DNA of 64,000 nucleotides from Rhodocyclaceae bacterium (GTDB lineage: Bacteria; Pseudomonadota; Gammaproteobacteria; Burkholderiales; Rhodocyclaceae), in contig JAEUNM010000101.1 of the NCBI GenBank assembly GCA_016791105.1, positions 1-64,000 on the forward strand. The letters are read 5' to 3'. The notes below the pieces were generated by a model. That model had not been told where the DNA came from and searched no databases. It saw nothing but the letters and a program-made list of their open reading frames with translations. Both the position numbers and the translations under genes were made by a program. The first letter of the stretch is position 1. Each line of letters opens with the position of its first letter. This document shows positions 37,535 through 45,502 of this stretch, piece after piece.

Positions 37535-38107
37535 ATGAGTGGACACCACTTTCACGTACATGGACCGCACGATCACGCCGTCGAACACGGCGGCCACGGC
37601 GGCGACCGCTTTGCTGCCGGCATTGCCGTCATGACCGCCATTCTTGCCACTCTGGGTGCTTTGTTCGGCTACCAGGGCGGCGCGACGCAAAACGCCGCCA
37701 TGCTGCACAAGAACGAAGCGGCAATCAAAAAGACCGAAGCGTCCAACCAGTGGAACTACTACCAGGCGAAAAGCAACAAGCAAAATCTTGCCGAACTGGC
37801 GGTGGCACTGACCGCTGCGTCCGACAAACAGCGCTTCCTGGACGAGGTGGAGCGCTACAAGAAAGAAAAGGCCGAGATCAAAGCCGCCGCCGAAAAGCTG
37901 GAGGCCGATTCGAGCGCCTCCGACGCCGCGAGCGAGCACTCCCTGCACGAACACCACCGCTGGGCACAAGCCATGACGCTCATGCAGGTTGCCATTTCGC
38001 TCGCCGCGATCACGCTGCTCACGCGGCGCAAGTGGCTGTTCTGGACCAGCATAGGCACGGCAGCCGGCGGCGTGGCGGTGGCAGCACTGGCACTCATGCA
38101 CATGTAG
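37535..38107 (+). CDS. DUF4337-like membrane protein with His-rich N-terminus
   Basis: A 190-residue membrane protein. After a His-rich start (HHFHVHGPHDHAVEHGGHGG) come one helix at about 27-47, a charged alpha-helical or coiled-coil region (about 60-135), and two C-terminal helices (about 145-190). This architecture fits DUF4337, a family of unknown function. The ATG follows AAGGGGAGA; the frame extends upstream into folA without support. The His-rich segment could bind metal, but this is not shown. Confidence 0.8.
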   Translation: MSGHHFHVHGPHDHAVEHGGHGGDRFAAGIAVMTAILATLGALFGYQGGATQNAAMLHKNEAAIKKTEASNQWNYYQAKSNKQNLAELAVALTAASDKQRFLDEVERYKKEKAEIKAAAEKLEADSSASDAASEHSLHEHHRWAQAMTLMQVAISLAAITLLTRRKWLFWTSIGTAAGGVAVAALALMHM

Positions 38108-38116
38108 ACTGGCTGT

Positions 38117-39091
38117 TCAGGCACTGCCCGAGCCGTGCGCGGCGCGCTGCAAACGGTCCAGTACGGCCAGCCAGGCGGCTGCCCGCGGCGGCAATTCCAG
38201 CAGGATAAGATCCGCGCCGGCGGCATCCGCTTCGCGCAAGGCAGCATATAGCTCGCGCGCGTAATCGTCTGCGGCGGCAGGCATGACGCGCAGGTGGCTT
38301 GGTGCCGCCAGAGCCTGCGCGCTCAAGCTGCGCAACAGCACAGCGCAATGGCTGCCAGCGGCGTGCGCTGCGCGCAGTTCATCGCCTAGTGCCTCCGCCT
38401 CGCATAACCGCAGTGGCGTTCGCGGTGCATAGTGGGCGGCCAGCGCACCCGGCACACGCGGTGCGGCGGCGCTGGGCGCGCCCGGCGCGCGGCCTAAAAT
38501 TTCGGCGATCTGATCCGCCCTGATGGCACCCGGCCGCAATATCGCCGGCTCGGCGCGCGTCAAATCGAGTATGGTCGATTCGAGGCCGACGCTGCAGGGC
38601 CCGCCGTCCAGCACCATGGCAATCTGCCCGGCGTCGAATTCGGCCTGCACATGTGCCGCCGTGGTCGGGCTGATGCGCCCGTAGCGATTGGCCGAAGGTG
38701 CAGCCAGTCCGCTGCCGAAAGCGGACAACAATGCCAATGCAAGAGGATGGCCGGGAACACGCAGCCCTACGCTGTCCTGCCCGCCGGTTACGCGGTCGGA
38801 TACCCCACGCGCGCGCGGCAATATGAGGGTGAGCGGCCCTGGCCAGAACTTGCCGGCGAGCGCCAGCGCCGCTTCGGGCACGTCGCGCGCCCACTCGTGC
38901 ATGGCGCCGGCGTGGGGCAAATGCACGATGAGCGGGTGGTCCGCCGGCCGACCTTTGGCCGCGAAAATTTTGCGCACGGCGTCGTCATTACGGGCATCCG
39001 CGGCCAATCCGTATACGGTTTCGGTCGGCATCGCGACCAGTTCGCCCGCGCGCAAATGCTGCACGGCACGCGCGATCAGCGCGTCAGTCAT
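38117..39091 (-). CDS. L-threonylcarbamoyladenylate synthase (Sua5/TsaC type)
   Basis: Makes threonylcarbamoyl-AMP for the universal t6A37 tRNA modification. The 324-residue product has the YrdC domain (1-200) with PTETVYGLAADARND, KGRPADHPLIVH and PSANRYGRISPTTA, plus a C-terminal Sua5 domain (about 215-324), so it is the long Sua5 type rather than short TsaC. The ATG at 39091 overlaps the end of purK by 8 nt; a longer frame of nine codons exists. It is the last gene of the folD-purE-purK set. Confidence 0.93.
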   Translation of the reverse strand: MTDALIARAVQHLRAGELVAMPTETVYGLAADARNDDAVRKIFAAKGRPADHPLIVHLPHAGAMHEWARDVPEAALALAGKFWPGPLTLILPRARGVSDRVTGGQDSVGLRVPGHPLALALLSAFGSGLAAPSANRYGRISPTTAAHVQAEFDAGQIAMVLDGGPCSVGLESTILDLTRAEPAILRPGAIRADQIAEILGRAPGAPSAAAPRVPGALAAHYAPRTPLRLCEAEALGDELRAAHAAGSHCAVLLRSLSAQALAAPSHLRVMPAAADDYARELYAALREADAAGADLILLELPPRAAAWLAVLDRLQRAAHGSGSA

Positions 39092-40238
39092 CGCGTATGC
39101 CGATGGCGGTGCGCGCACCCAGCGCGATTTTCAGGACGCGGGCGGTGGATTCCCGCGCAATCACCGTGAAATGGCCCATTTTGCGGCCGGGCCGGGCATG
39201 GTGCTTGCGATACAGGTGCAGCCTGAGTTGCGGCACCGAGAGCAATACGTTCCAGGGCGGCTCGTGCGCGTGCGCGGGATCGGCGGTATACCAGAGATCG
39301 CCGAGCAGATTGACCATCACCGCCGTACTGTGCTGCAGCACCGGACACAGGGGCAGCCCAGCCAAGGCGCGCACCTGCTGCTCGAATTGCGACACCGAGC
39401 AGGCATCGAGCGTGAAATGTCCGCTGTTATGTGGACGCGGCGCGATTTCGTTGACCAGCAGGCCGTCGTCGGTAACGAAAAATTCCACCGCCAGCACGCC
39501 CACATAGCCCAGTTCGGCAGCTATGCCCAGGGCGGCCTGTTCGGCTTCCGCGCACAGGCTGCCTTCAACCGGAGCCGGCGCCACGCTCATATCCAGTATG
39601 CCGTGGCGATGGGAATTTTCGACCACAGGAAACGCTTCGACGCCACCTACTGCGTCCCGCCCAACCACGCAGGACAATTCAGTCTTCAGGTCCAGCAGTT
39701 TTTCGATTACGCAGGGCTCGCAAGCAAAGCGCTGCCAGGCCAGTTTGGCCTGCGCGGCGTCGAGCACGCGCGCCTGCCCTTTGCCGTCGTAGCCGAAGCG
39801 GCTCACCTTCAGTACCGCTGGAAACAGGTCCGTCGGCAGCGCATCGATATCCGCCAGGCAGCGCACCACGGCATAGGGGCCGACGGCAAACCCGCGTTCG
39901 CACAAAAAAGCCTTTTCGGCGATCCGGTTTTGCGCCACGGCGACGCATTCGGCGCTGGGTCGCACAGGTACGAATTTGGACAGATAAGCCAGGGTGTCGG
40001 CAGGAACGTTTTCGAATTCGGTTGTGACGGCGGCGCACTGCCCCGACAGTTCATCCAGTGCGGCGAGGTCATCATAGCTCGCACACAGGTGAACATCCGC
40101 CGCGCGCCCGGCCGGGCTGTGCGGATCGGGGTCCAGCACGGCCACGCGGTAGCCCATTTCGTGCGCGGCGAGTACGAAAAACCGGCCGAGTTGCCCTCCG
40201 CCCAGCATGCCCAGGGTGGCGGGCGGCAAAATTTTCAT
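39084..40238 (-). CDS. purK: 5-(carboxyamino)imidazole ribonucleotide synthase
   Basis: PurK uses ATP and bicarbonate to carboxylate AIR in purine synthesis. The 384-residue ATP-grasp enzyme has [22 protein letters not shown] at the start, [33 protein letters not shown] and the C-terminal domain. It overlaps purE by 4 nt and sua5 by 8 nt, so translation is probably coupled. Confidence 0.97.
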   Translation of the reverse strand: MKILPPATLGMLGGGQLGRFFVLAAHEMGYRVAVLDPDPHSPAGRAADVHLCASYDDLAALDELSGQCAAVTTEFENVPADTLAYLSKFVPVRPSAECVAVAQNRIAEKAFLCERGFAVGPYAVVRCLADIDALPTDLFPAVLKVSRFGYDGKGQARVLDAAQAKLAWQRFACEPCVIEKLLDLKTELSCVVGRDAVGGVEAFPVVENSHRHGILDMSVAPAPVEGSLCAEAEQAALGIAAELGYVGVLAVEFFVTDDGLLVNEIAPRPHNSGHFTLDACSVSQFEQQVRALAGLPLCPVLQHSTAVMVNLLGDLWYTADPAHAHEPPWNVLLSVPQLRLHLYRKHHARPGRKMGHFTVIARESTARVLKIALGARTAIGIRDD

Positions 40239-40744
40239 TCGGCCGGGTCCAGCTTCATGGCCAGCACGGTCGCCGTTTGCTGCGCGCGGAATAGTGCCAG
40301 CCGCTCGGCCAACGCGGCATCGCCGCTAGCCAGCATGGCTATGGCGAACAGGGCGGCATTGGCGGCACCCGCCTCGCCGATCGCGAACGTTGCCACCGGC
40401 ACGCCTTTGGGCATCTGCACGATGGATAAGAGCGAATCCAGGCCAGACAAGGCTTTCGACTGCACCGGCACGCCCAGTACCGGCACCGTGGTTTTGGCCG
40501 CCAGCATGCCCGGCAAATGGGCGGCGCCGCCGGCACCGGCAATGATGGCGCGCAAGCCGCGCGCGCTGGCGGCTGCGGCATATTCGAACAGTAAATCGGG
40601 CGTGCGATGGGCCGATACGACGCGCGCCTCGTGGGCGACGCCGAACTGCTCCAGCATGGCGGCGGCAGCGCGCAGGGTGCTCCAGTCGGAATTCGACCCC
40701 ATCACCACGCCGACCAGGGGCGAGGCTGCAGCCGCCTCAGTCAT
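40235..40744 (-). CDS. purE: N5-carboxyaminoimidazole ribonucleotide mutase
   Basis: PurE moves the carboxyl of N5-CAIR to give CAIR, the step after PurK. The 169-residue class I protein has [34 protein letters not shown] and the [21 protein letters not shown] region, all intact. It overlaps folD by 8 nt upstream and purK by 4 nt downstream. Confidence 0.98.
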   Translation of the reverse strand: MTEAAAASPLVGVVMGSNSDWSTLRAAAAMLEQFGVAHEARVVSAHRTPDLLFEYAAAASARGLRAIIAGAGGAAHLPGMLAAKTTVPVLGVPVQSKALSGLDSLLSIVQMPKGVPVATFAIGEAGAANAALFAIAMLASGDAALAERLALFRAQQTATVLAMKLDPAE

Positions 40745-41600
40745 GGCTCATTCCGGCGGCGCGTTCGGCAGACTCCAGCGTGTTGGCGAGCAGCATGGTG
40801 ATGGTCATGGGCCCGACGCCGCCGGGCACCGGCGAAATGGCGCCCGCCACTTCGGCCACCGCGTCGAAATCCACGTCGCCGCACAGCTTTCCGTCCGGCA
40901 GGCGATTGATGCCCACGTCTATCACCACCGCGCCGGGTTTCACCATGTCGGCGCTCACCATGCGCGCCCGTCCCACCGCCGCGATCAGAATGTCTGCACG
41001 CCGCGTATGGGCGGCGAGATCACGCGTCTGCGAGTGGCAGATGGTTACCGTGGCACCGGCATGCATGAGCAACAAGGCGAGCGGCTTGCCGACGATATTG
41101 CTGCGCCCGATGACCACCGCTTCGGCGCCTTTCAGGGCCACACCGGCGGATTTCAGCATTTCCATGCAGCCGGCAGGGGTACAGGCGACAAATGCGCGCC
41201 GGCCCTGCACCAGAGCGCCGACGTTCATGGCATGAAAGCCATCGACATCTTTGGCCGGGGAAATGGCTTCCAGCACGCTGGTCGAATCGAACTGCGGCGG
41301 CAAGGGAAGTTGCACCAGGATGCCATGCACGGCGGGGTCGCGATTGAGTGCGTCGATTTGATCGAGCACGGTTTGCGGCGCCACGTCGGCGGGGTACTGG
41401 AACTTGAGCGATTTGAGGCCGGCCTGTTCGCAGGCGCGTACCTTGTTGCGAACGTACACATGGGAGGCCGGATCTTCGCCGACCAGAATGACCGCCAGGC
41501 AAGCCTGGGTGCCGCGTGCGCCAAGATGGTCTGCACGCTGCTTGAGTTCGGCACGCACGCGCTGGGCCAGCGCGTTGCCGTCGATGATTTTCGCGCTCAT
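40737..41600 (-). CDS. folD: Methylenetetrahydrofolate dehydrogenase/cyclohydrolase
   Basis: FolD interconverts 5,10-methylene- and 10-formyl-tetrahydrofolate, supplying one-carbon units for purines and linking to ThyA. The 287-residue product has the active-site segment [41 protein letters not shown] and [15 protein letters not shown]. The ATG at 41600 is taken; a TTG two codons earlier is possible. An extended -10 promoter lies just upstream. Confidence 0.97.
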   Translation of the reverse strand: MSAKIIDGNALAQRVRAELKQRADHLGARGTQACLAVILVGEDPASHVYVRNKVRACEQAGLKSLKFQYPADVAPQTVLDQIDALNRDPAVHGILVQLPLPPQFDSTSVLEAISPAKDVDGFHAMNVGALVQGRRAFVACTPAGCMEMLKSAGVALKGAEAVVIGRSNIVGKPLALLLMHAGATVTICHSQTRDLAAHTRRADILIAAVGRARMVSADMVKPGAVVIDVGINRLPDGKLCGDVDFDAVAEVAGAISPVPGGVGPMTITMLLANTLESAERAAGMSHD

Positions 41601-41624
41601 GGGCAAGGGGCGAAAAAGCGGGTA

Positions 41625-41633
41625 ATTATACCA
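41625..41633 (-). promoter_or_regulatory. Extended -10 promoter of folD-purE-purK-sua5
   Basis: TGGTATAAT on the minus strand: a perfect TATAAT with the TGn extension. No good -35 is visible, as is usual for extended -10 promoters. It would give a leader of about 18 nt. Confidence 0.55.
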
Positions 41634-41681
41634 GCGCCCCTTGCTTGTTCCGCTACAGCGCCCGCCAGCCGGGCGCTGGTA
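41629..41681 (-). repeat. Overlapping inverted repeats between the glycine-zipper gene and folD
   Basis: CAGCGCCC occurs at 41632-41639 and 41656-41663, and its complement GGGCGCTG at 41671-41678. The second and third copies form a 9-bp stem with a 5-nt loop (41656-41678) right after the glycine-zipper stop, a possible terminator without a T-run. The first and third form an 11-bp repeat TACCAGCGCCC/GGGCGCTGGTA. The two pairings exclude each other. Confidence 0.5.
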
Positions 41682-41684
41682 AGC

Positions 41685-42128
41685 TTAGCGCTGGTCCGCC
41701 TCCAAGGCGCCATTCACGATGCGCACGTGGTCGCCAGCCTTGAACGGTGGCGGGTTGTCGTACTTGAACATCAGTTCGCGCCCATCGGCAAAGCGCGCGG
41801 ATACTTCGTAGCGCTTGCCTTTGGTCATCGATTTTTCAACCTGGTGGCCCGCAACGGCACCGCCCACGGCGCCAGCCACCGTCGCGACATCCTTGCCGCG
41901 CCCCTTGCCGACCTGGTGCCCCAGCAAGCCACCCAGGGCGCCACCCGCCACCGCACCCATGACACCGCTCGATTCGGAGGGCTTTTCGAATTCCTGCACG
42001 CCCAACACATAGCCGCAATCGGGACAGGGCGCGGCATTCTGCGCCTGCGCCGGCATTACGCCGGCAAACCCGGCCATGAATGCAAACGCCAATGCCGAGC
42101 GGAAATTTTTCTTGCTGATCTGGTTCAT
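41685..42128 (-). CDS. Exported glycine-zipper protein
   Basis: A 147-residue envelope protein. A signal peptide (about 1-29, hydrophobic FRSALAFAFMAGFAG, cleavage near AQA) is followed by a CPDCG pair and a glycine zipper (GVMGAVAGGALGGLLGHQVG and GAVGGAVAGHQVE), typical of SlyB/Rick_17kDa-like 2TM glycine-zipper proteins that sit in or near the outer membrane. There is no clear lipobox. The C-terminal 50 residues look beta rich. The ATG at 42128 follows GGGAG; a start 19 codons upstream is less likely. Confidence 0.85.
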   Translation of the reverse strand: MNQISKKNFRSALAFAFMAGFAGVMPAQAQNAAPCPDCGYVLGVQEFEKPSESSGVMGAVAGGALGGLLGHQVGKGRGKDVATVAGAVGGAVAGHQVEKSMTKGKRYEVSARFADGRELMFKYDNPPPFKAGDHVRIVNGALEADQR

Positions 42129-42236
42129 ACCGCATTCTCCCGGGCCGGTTGCATTGCCGCACCGGCCGCCAACTTTGCGCGCCAATCAAACCGAATTCAG
42201 TCCGCCGGCGCGTACACGCGGACCGCAGCCACCCCG

Positions 42237-44384
42237 CTATTTGCGCAGGCGCTTGACCTGGTCCATATAGGCAGACAAGAAGTCCCGCTCGAACAAGCGG
42301 TCTATGTTGTCGGCGCTATCGGCCTCCATTTTGTTGTAATCGGCGAGAAACAAGTCCCAACTCTTTGCCCGCTTGTTACTTAGCAGGCTGGTCGGCCCCT
42401 TGGCGACCTGTTCCTCATATTGCGCCGGGTTGAAGCGCTTGAGCGAAGCCGCCACGGCAGCGCGAACGCCGGCTACGAGCCCCACTTCGTGCGCGCACAG
42501 GTCGTCACAGGCGTCGCGTATGGCAGGCACCGGGCGCATGAAGGCGCCCGGCAGCGACTGCCGCAGGTCGAACAGATAGCGCACGGCTTCGTCGGGATGT
42601 TCGATCATTTTGAGCGGATTGTTGTCGCGCTTGGCCAGCATGGTGCGTTCCGCGACGCGCAATTCCTGCTTGAGCAATGTGCGCGAGGACAGCAATTTCA
42701 CGATGCCTTCGATTGCCGCGCGCGCCACTTCGCCGACGTTGCGCAAAAATTGCTCGCGCTGGTCCGGCGACAGGGAAAGCTCTTTGAGTCCCAAGCCTGC
42801 CAGGATTTCGGCCAGCAGCTTGTCCGCCGCGCCGCCGTCCGCCTGTGCGGCGGTTTTCTGCGTAGCGCCCGGCGCGTTCCACCCCGGATGCGTAGATTCG
42901 TGGGGGGGCTCGCTCTGCGCAGGCGGCACGCCACGAACGGGCTGGGACGGTACGGCTGGCATGGCCATACGCTCCAAGTTGCCGCCGGTGCCGGCAGATG
43001 CGGCCCGCGGACTTGCGGCGCCCACCGAGGGCGCCAATCGCGACGCAATGGTCGGATCGGCAACGGGTCGATGCAAACTTTCATGCTGCACGCCCGCGCG
43101 CGGTAGATCGGGCTGGGGCGCAGCAGGGGCAAGCAAGTCGTCAAACAAGCCGGCTTCCGGCGCCGGAATTTGTTCCAGCAGACTGGGGCCGGTCGGCGGC
43201 AGGTCATCGAACAAACCGGGTTCAGGTGCCGGAATAGCCTCGGCGACGTCCGGGCCAGCCGCCGGAAGCCTGCCCGGCGTTACGGAACTTGTGTGCCACT
43301 GCGGCTGCGCTGCACCCTTCCCGGCTCCGTCTACCGCATTCGGCGGCAAAGTCGGAAATTCATGCACGGGTCGCGACATCTGCCCCTGTGATGCTGCAGG
43401 AGCGGGCGATCCTGGCGCAGGCTGAATCAGATCGCCCAGCAAATGATCCAGATCGGCCAGCAGTTCATCGCCCCCCCCTGCCGGCGGAGCAGCCCCGGTG
43501 GACGAAAACGGGCGTGGGGCAGGCAAACCGGTGTCTGGCGCGCTGCCGCTCACGGCCGGCGGCGCCTGCAGCGGCAGATTGATGTCATGCACGTGATCCA
43601 GCGCGGATGCTCCCGGGCCGCCCCACTTCTGCCCCAGATCGATCACCGGTTCCACGCCCGGACTCAATGCGCCAAAAGTACCGTGGCTGGCGGAGCCGCC
43701 GTCATTCAGAATGTCGTTGATCGACTTGGCACCCGGATCGAGCATGTCGCCCATTCCCGGCGCGAGGGGGGCTGGCCGTGACGGCGTTGCCGCGCGCGGG
43801 CTGCCCCCGGTGTGCAACAGGTCGAAATCAGCCGGCGGCGCCATGTCCAGCCCGTCGAGCAAACCGCCCGCTTTGGGCGTCGCGGGTCTATCGCGCAACT
43901 CAAAAGCATCGCGCTGATCGGGTTTGATCGCGGCCGGCGGCGGCGCCAGGAAATCGGCGACATTCAGTGGATCGGCTGCGGGCGGCTGGACGCCAGGACT
44001 GGCGCTCTCCCCCACCGAAAAATCGAATAGCGCGGTATCCAGAAAGCGGCCGGGCGCCGCCGCCGGCGGCGCGGGCTGGCTGATACGGGTGCGGATTTCA
44101 TAGGGCGGCATCCAGATGCGGTCGCCGTCACCCAATGCAACCGATTGGCCCATGCGGTAGGCCGCGTCATTGACGTACACCGCATTGACGCGGGAACTGA
44201 CGGTAAGCGTGTAGCCGCTGCCGGAATAATCGATGGTGATGTGATTGCGCGACAAATGCTTTTCGGGGTCCGGCAGCACCACCGTACAGGCCGGATCGCG
44301 GCCTATGACAGCCTGTTGCTCGGTCACTACGACTTCATGGGGCTCTGCGTGTTCCGGCCCGAGGATAATGAGGGTCAGTTCCAT
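42237..44384 (-). CDS. tagH: T6SS-associated FHA-domain protein TagH (Fha/ImpI)
   Basis: TagH (Fha1) is a cytoplasmic T6SS scaffold whose FHA domain reads phosphothreonine and which promotes assembly. The 715-residue product has an N-terminal FHA domain (about 1-100) with IGRDPACTVVLPDPEKHLSRNHITI, a long Pro/Ala-rich linker (about 105-525) and the family's C-terminal domain (about 530-715). The linker contains a repeated PAPEPGLFDDLPP / PAPEAGLFDDLLA unit. It is the last gene of the minus-strand cluster. No PpkA/PppA kinase-phosphatase pair is visible in the window. Confidence 0.92.
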   Translation of the reverse strand: MELTLIILGPEHAEPHEVVVTEQQAVIGRDPACTVVLPDPEKHLSRNHITIDYSGSGYTLTVSSRVNAVYVNDAAYRMGQSVALGDGDRIWMPPYEIRTRISQPAPPAAAPGRFLDTALFDFSVGESASPGVQPPAADPLNVADFLAPPPAAIKPDQRDAFELRDRPATPKAGGLLDGLDMAPPADFDLLHTGGSPRAATPSRPAPLAPGMGDMLDPGAKSINDILNDGGSASHGTFGALSPGVEPVIDLGQKWGGPGASALDHVHDINLPLQAPPAVSGSAPDTGLPAPRPFSSTGAAPPAGGGDELLADLDHLLGDLIQPAPGSPAPAASQGQMSRPVHEFPTLPPNAVDGAGKGAAQPQWHTSSVTPGRLPAAGPDVAEAIPAPEPGLFDDLPPTGPSLLEQIPAPEAGLFDDLLAPAAPQPDLPRAGVQHESLHRPVADPTIASRLAPSVGAASPRAASAGTGGNLERMAMPAVPSQPVRGVPPAQSEPPHESTHPGWNAPGATQKTAAQADGGAADKLLAEILAGLGLKELSLSPDQREQFLRNVGEVARAAIEGIVKLLSSRTLLKQELRVAERTMLAKRDNNPLKMIEHPDEAVRYLFDLRQSLPGAFMRPVPAIRDACDDLCAHEVGLVAGVRAAVAASLKRFNPAQYEEQVAKGPTSLLSNKRAKSWDLFLADYNKMEADSADNIDRLFERDFLSAYMDQVKRLRK

Positions 44385-44427
44385 CTCGAATCAAAGGTTG
44401 CAGTACCACCGCGCAATTGACGATCAA

Positions 44428-44817
44428 TCACGGTATTTGATGCGTCGCCTGGCCGGCGTAATTGACGGAAATCACGCCCGCCCAGACGCAATTCAGTTTG
44501 GATGTATCGTTGAGCGCCGGTTGGTTGTCCAGCAGGTTGGTAATGGCCCCTGGCACCCAGGGTGCAGGGGTGTTGGGTATGCAAGGCATCGGGGTGAGCA
44601 CACCGAATGCGGCTGCCGTAGCCGCTTGCACGGTCGGATTGGCAAGACTTTGGCACATTCCGAAGGGCATGATGTTAACCATGGGCTTGTGGTCCATGAT
44701 ATTGGCCGCCGGCACGAAACTGGTCATGACTTTGTGCAGCGGCAAAACGACCAGCGTGCTCGGTGCCATACCGAAAGTACATTGCAGCACGGCGCCGTGG
44801 CATACCTGATTGGCCAT
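44428..44817 (-). CDS. PAAR-like protein (DUF4280)
   Basis: A 129-residue protein of the DUF4280 family, PAAR-like proteins thought to cap the VgrG spike. It shows the family start QVCHGAVLQCTFGMAPSTLVVLP, the NIMPFGMCQSLANPTVQAATAAAFG core and the PCIPNTPAPWVPG segment, with several conserved cysteines. A strong RBS (AAAGGAGG) precedes the ATG. No toxin extension is present. It lies between the DUF4123 adaptor and tagH. Confidence 0.88.
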   Translation of the reverse strand: MANQVCHGAVLQCTFGMAPSTLVVLPLHKVMTSFVPAANIMDHKPMVNIMPFGMCQSLANPTVQAATAAAFGVLTPMPCIPNTPAPWVPGAITNLLDNQPALNDTSKLNCVWAGVISVNYAGQATHQIP

Positions 44818-44856
44818 GATGTGCCTCCTTTACTAGGTTGCGCGCGGTCCTGCGCT

Positions 44857-45474
44857 TCAGGACACGGCAATATCGCGGCTCACGAGTTCACCGTTTGCCA
44901 CACTGAATTCGGTGCAGACGGCCGCGTCCGCCGCTTCGACAAGGAAACGTTCGACCGGCCCGAATAATTCGGCAAGCTGTGCGGCATCACAGGTCGGTGC
45001 GAAACTGCGCAGAACGCGCGGGTCGTAATAACGGAACAGCAAAGGTTCCCCGTCGGGCCCATAGACGCGATTGAGCTTGCGAAAATGGTAGCGCAACTGT
45101 TGTAACTCAACCGGCGCCGGCAGCGACAGATAGCTGCACCAGTGCTGCCCCCAGCCGGAAAACAGCCACTCGGTGAACGCATGGGATTTTTCCAGCCGTG
45201 CCAGATACGGCGCCACTTCGGCGATGTCGGGGGCCAGTTCGCCGCGATAGAGGCAAACGAATTCCGGCCCATCGGCCCCATACAGCCGGTCGAGCAGTCC
45301 CGCTGTCGCGGCACCGTCCAGCAGCACGAACACCGCAGTTTCGTCGTTACGCCATAAAATCCGCGTCAAATCAGGCACGAGCTGTCCTTCCCGCATGAAC
45401 GAGCGGTCAAGCCGCAACAGTGGGTAGCGAAAGAGCCGGGCGCGCACTGCTGCACCCGGCTTACACCGCGCCAC
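44857..45474 (-). CDS. DUF4123 T6SS adaptor/chaperone
   Basis: A 205-residue protein resembling DUF4123 adaptors (Tap/TEC), which load effectors onto VgrG. Recognisable parts are AVFVLLDGAATAGLLDRLYG and the aromatic/Arg-rich core with LRYHFRKLNRVYGPDGEPLLFRYYDPRVL. The start used is a GTG 28 nt after vgrG; an ATG at 45396 (residue 27) is also possible, and neither has a strong RBS. A DUF4123 gene is usually followed by the effector, but here a DUF4280 gene follows. Confidence 0.85.
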   Translation of the reverse strand: MARCKPGAAVRARLFRYPLLRLDRSFMREGQLVPDLTRILWRNDETAVFVLLDGAATAGLLDRLYGADGPEFVCLYRGELAPDIAEVAPYLARLEKSHAFTEWLFSGWGQHWCSYLSLPAPVELQQLRYHFRKLNRVYGPDGEPLLFRYYDPRVLRSFAPTCDAAQLAELFGPVERFLVEAADAAVCTEFSVANGELVSRDIAVS

Positions 45475-45502
45475 TCGCTGATCCGGATTGCACGCAGATT
45501 AG

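Noticed and set aside
38688..42383. An open frame of 1231 codons on the plus strand across sua5, purK, purE, folD and the glycine-zipper gene.
   Set aside because: It lies opposite five well-supported genes and shows no family motif; long antisense frames are common where codon third positions are GC rich.
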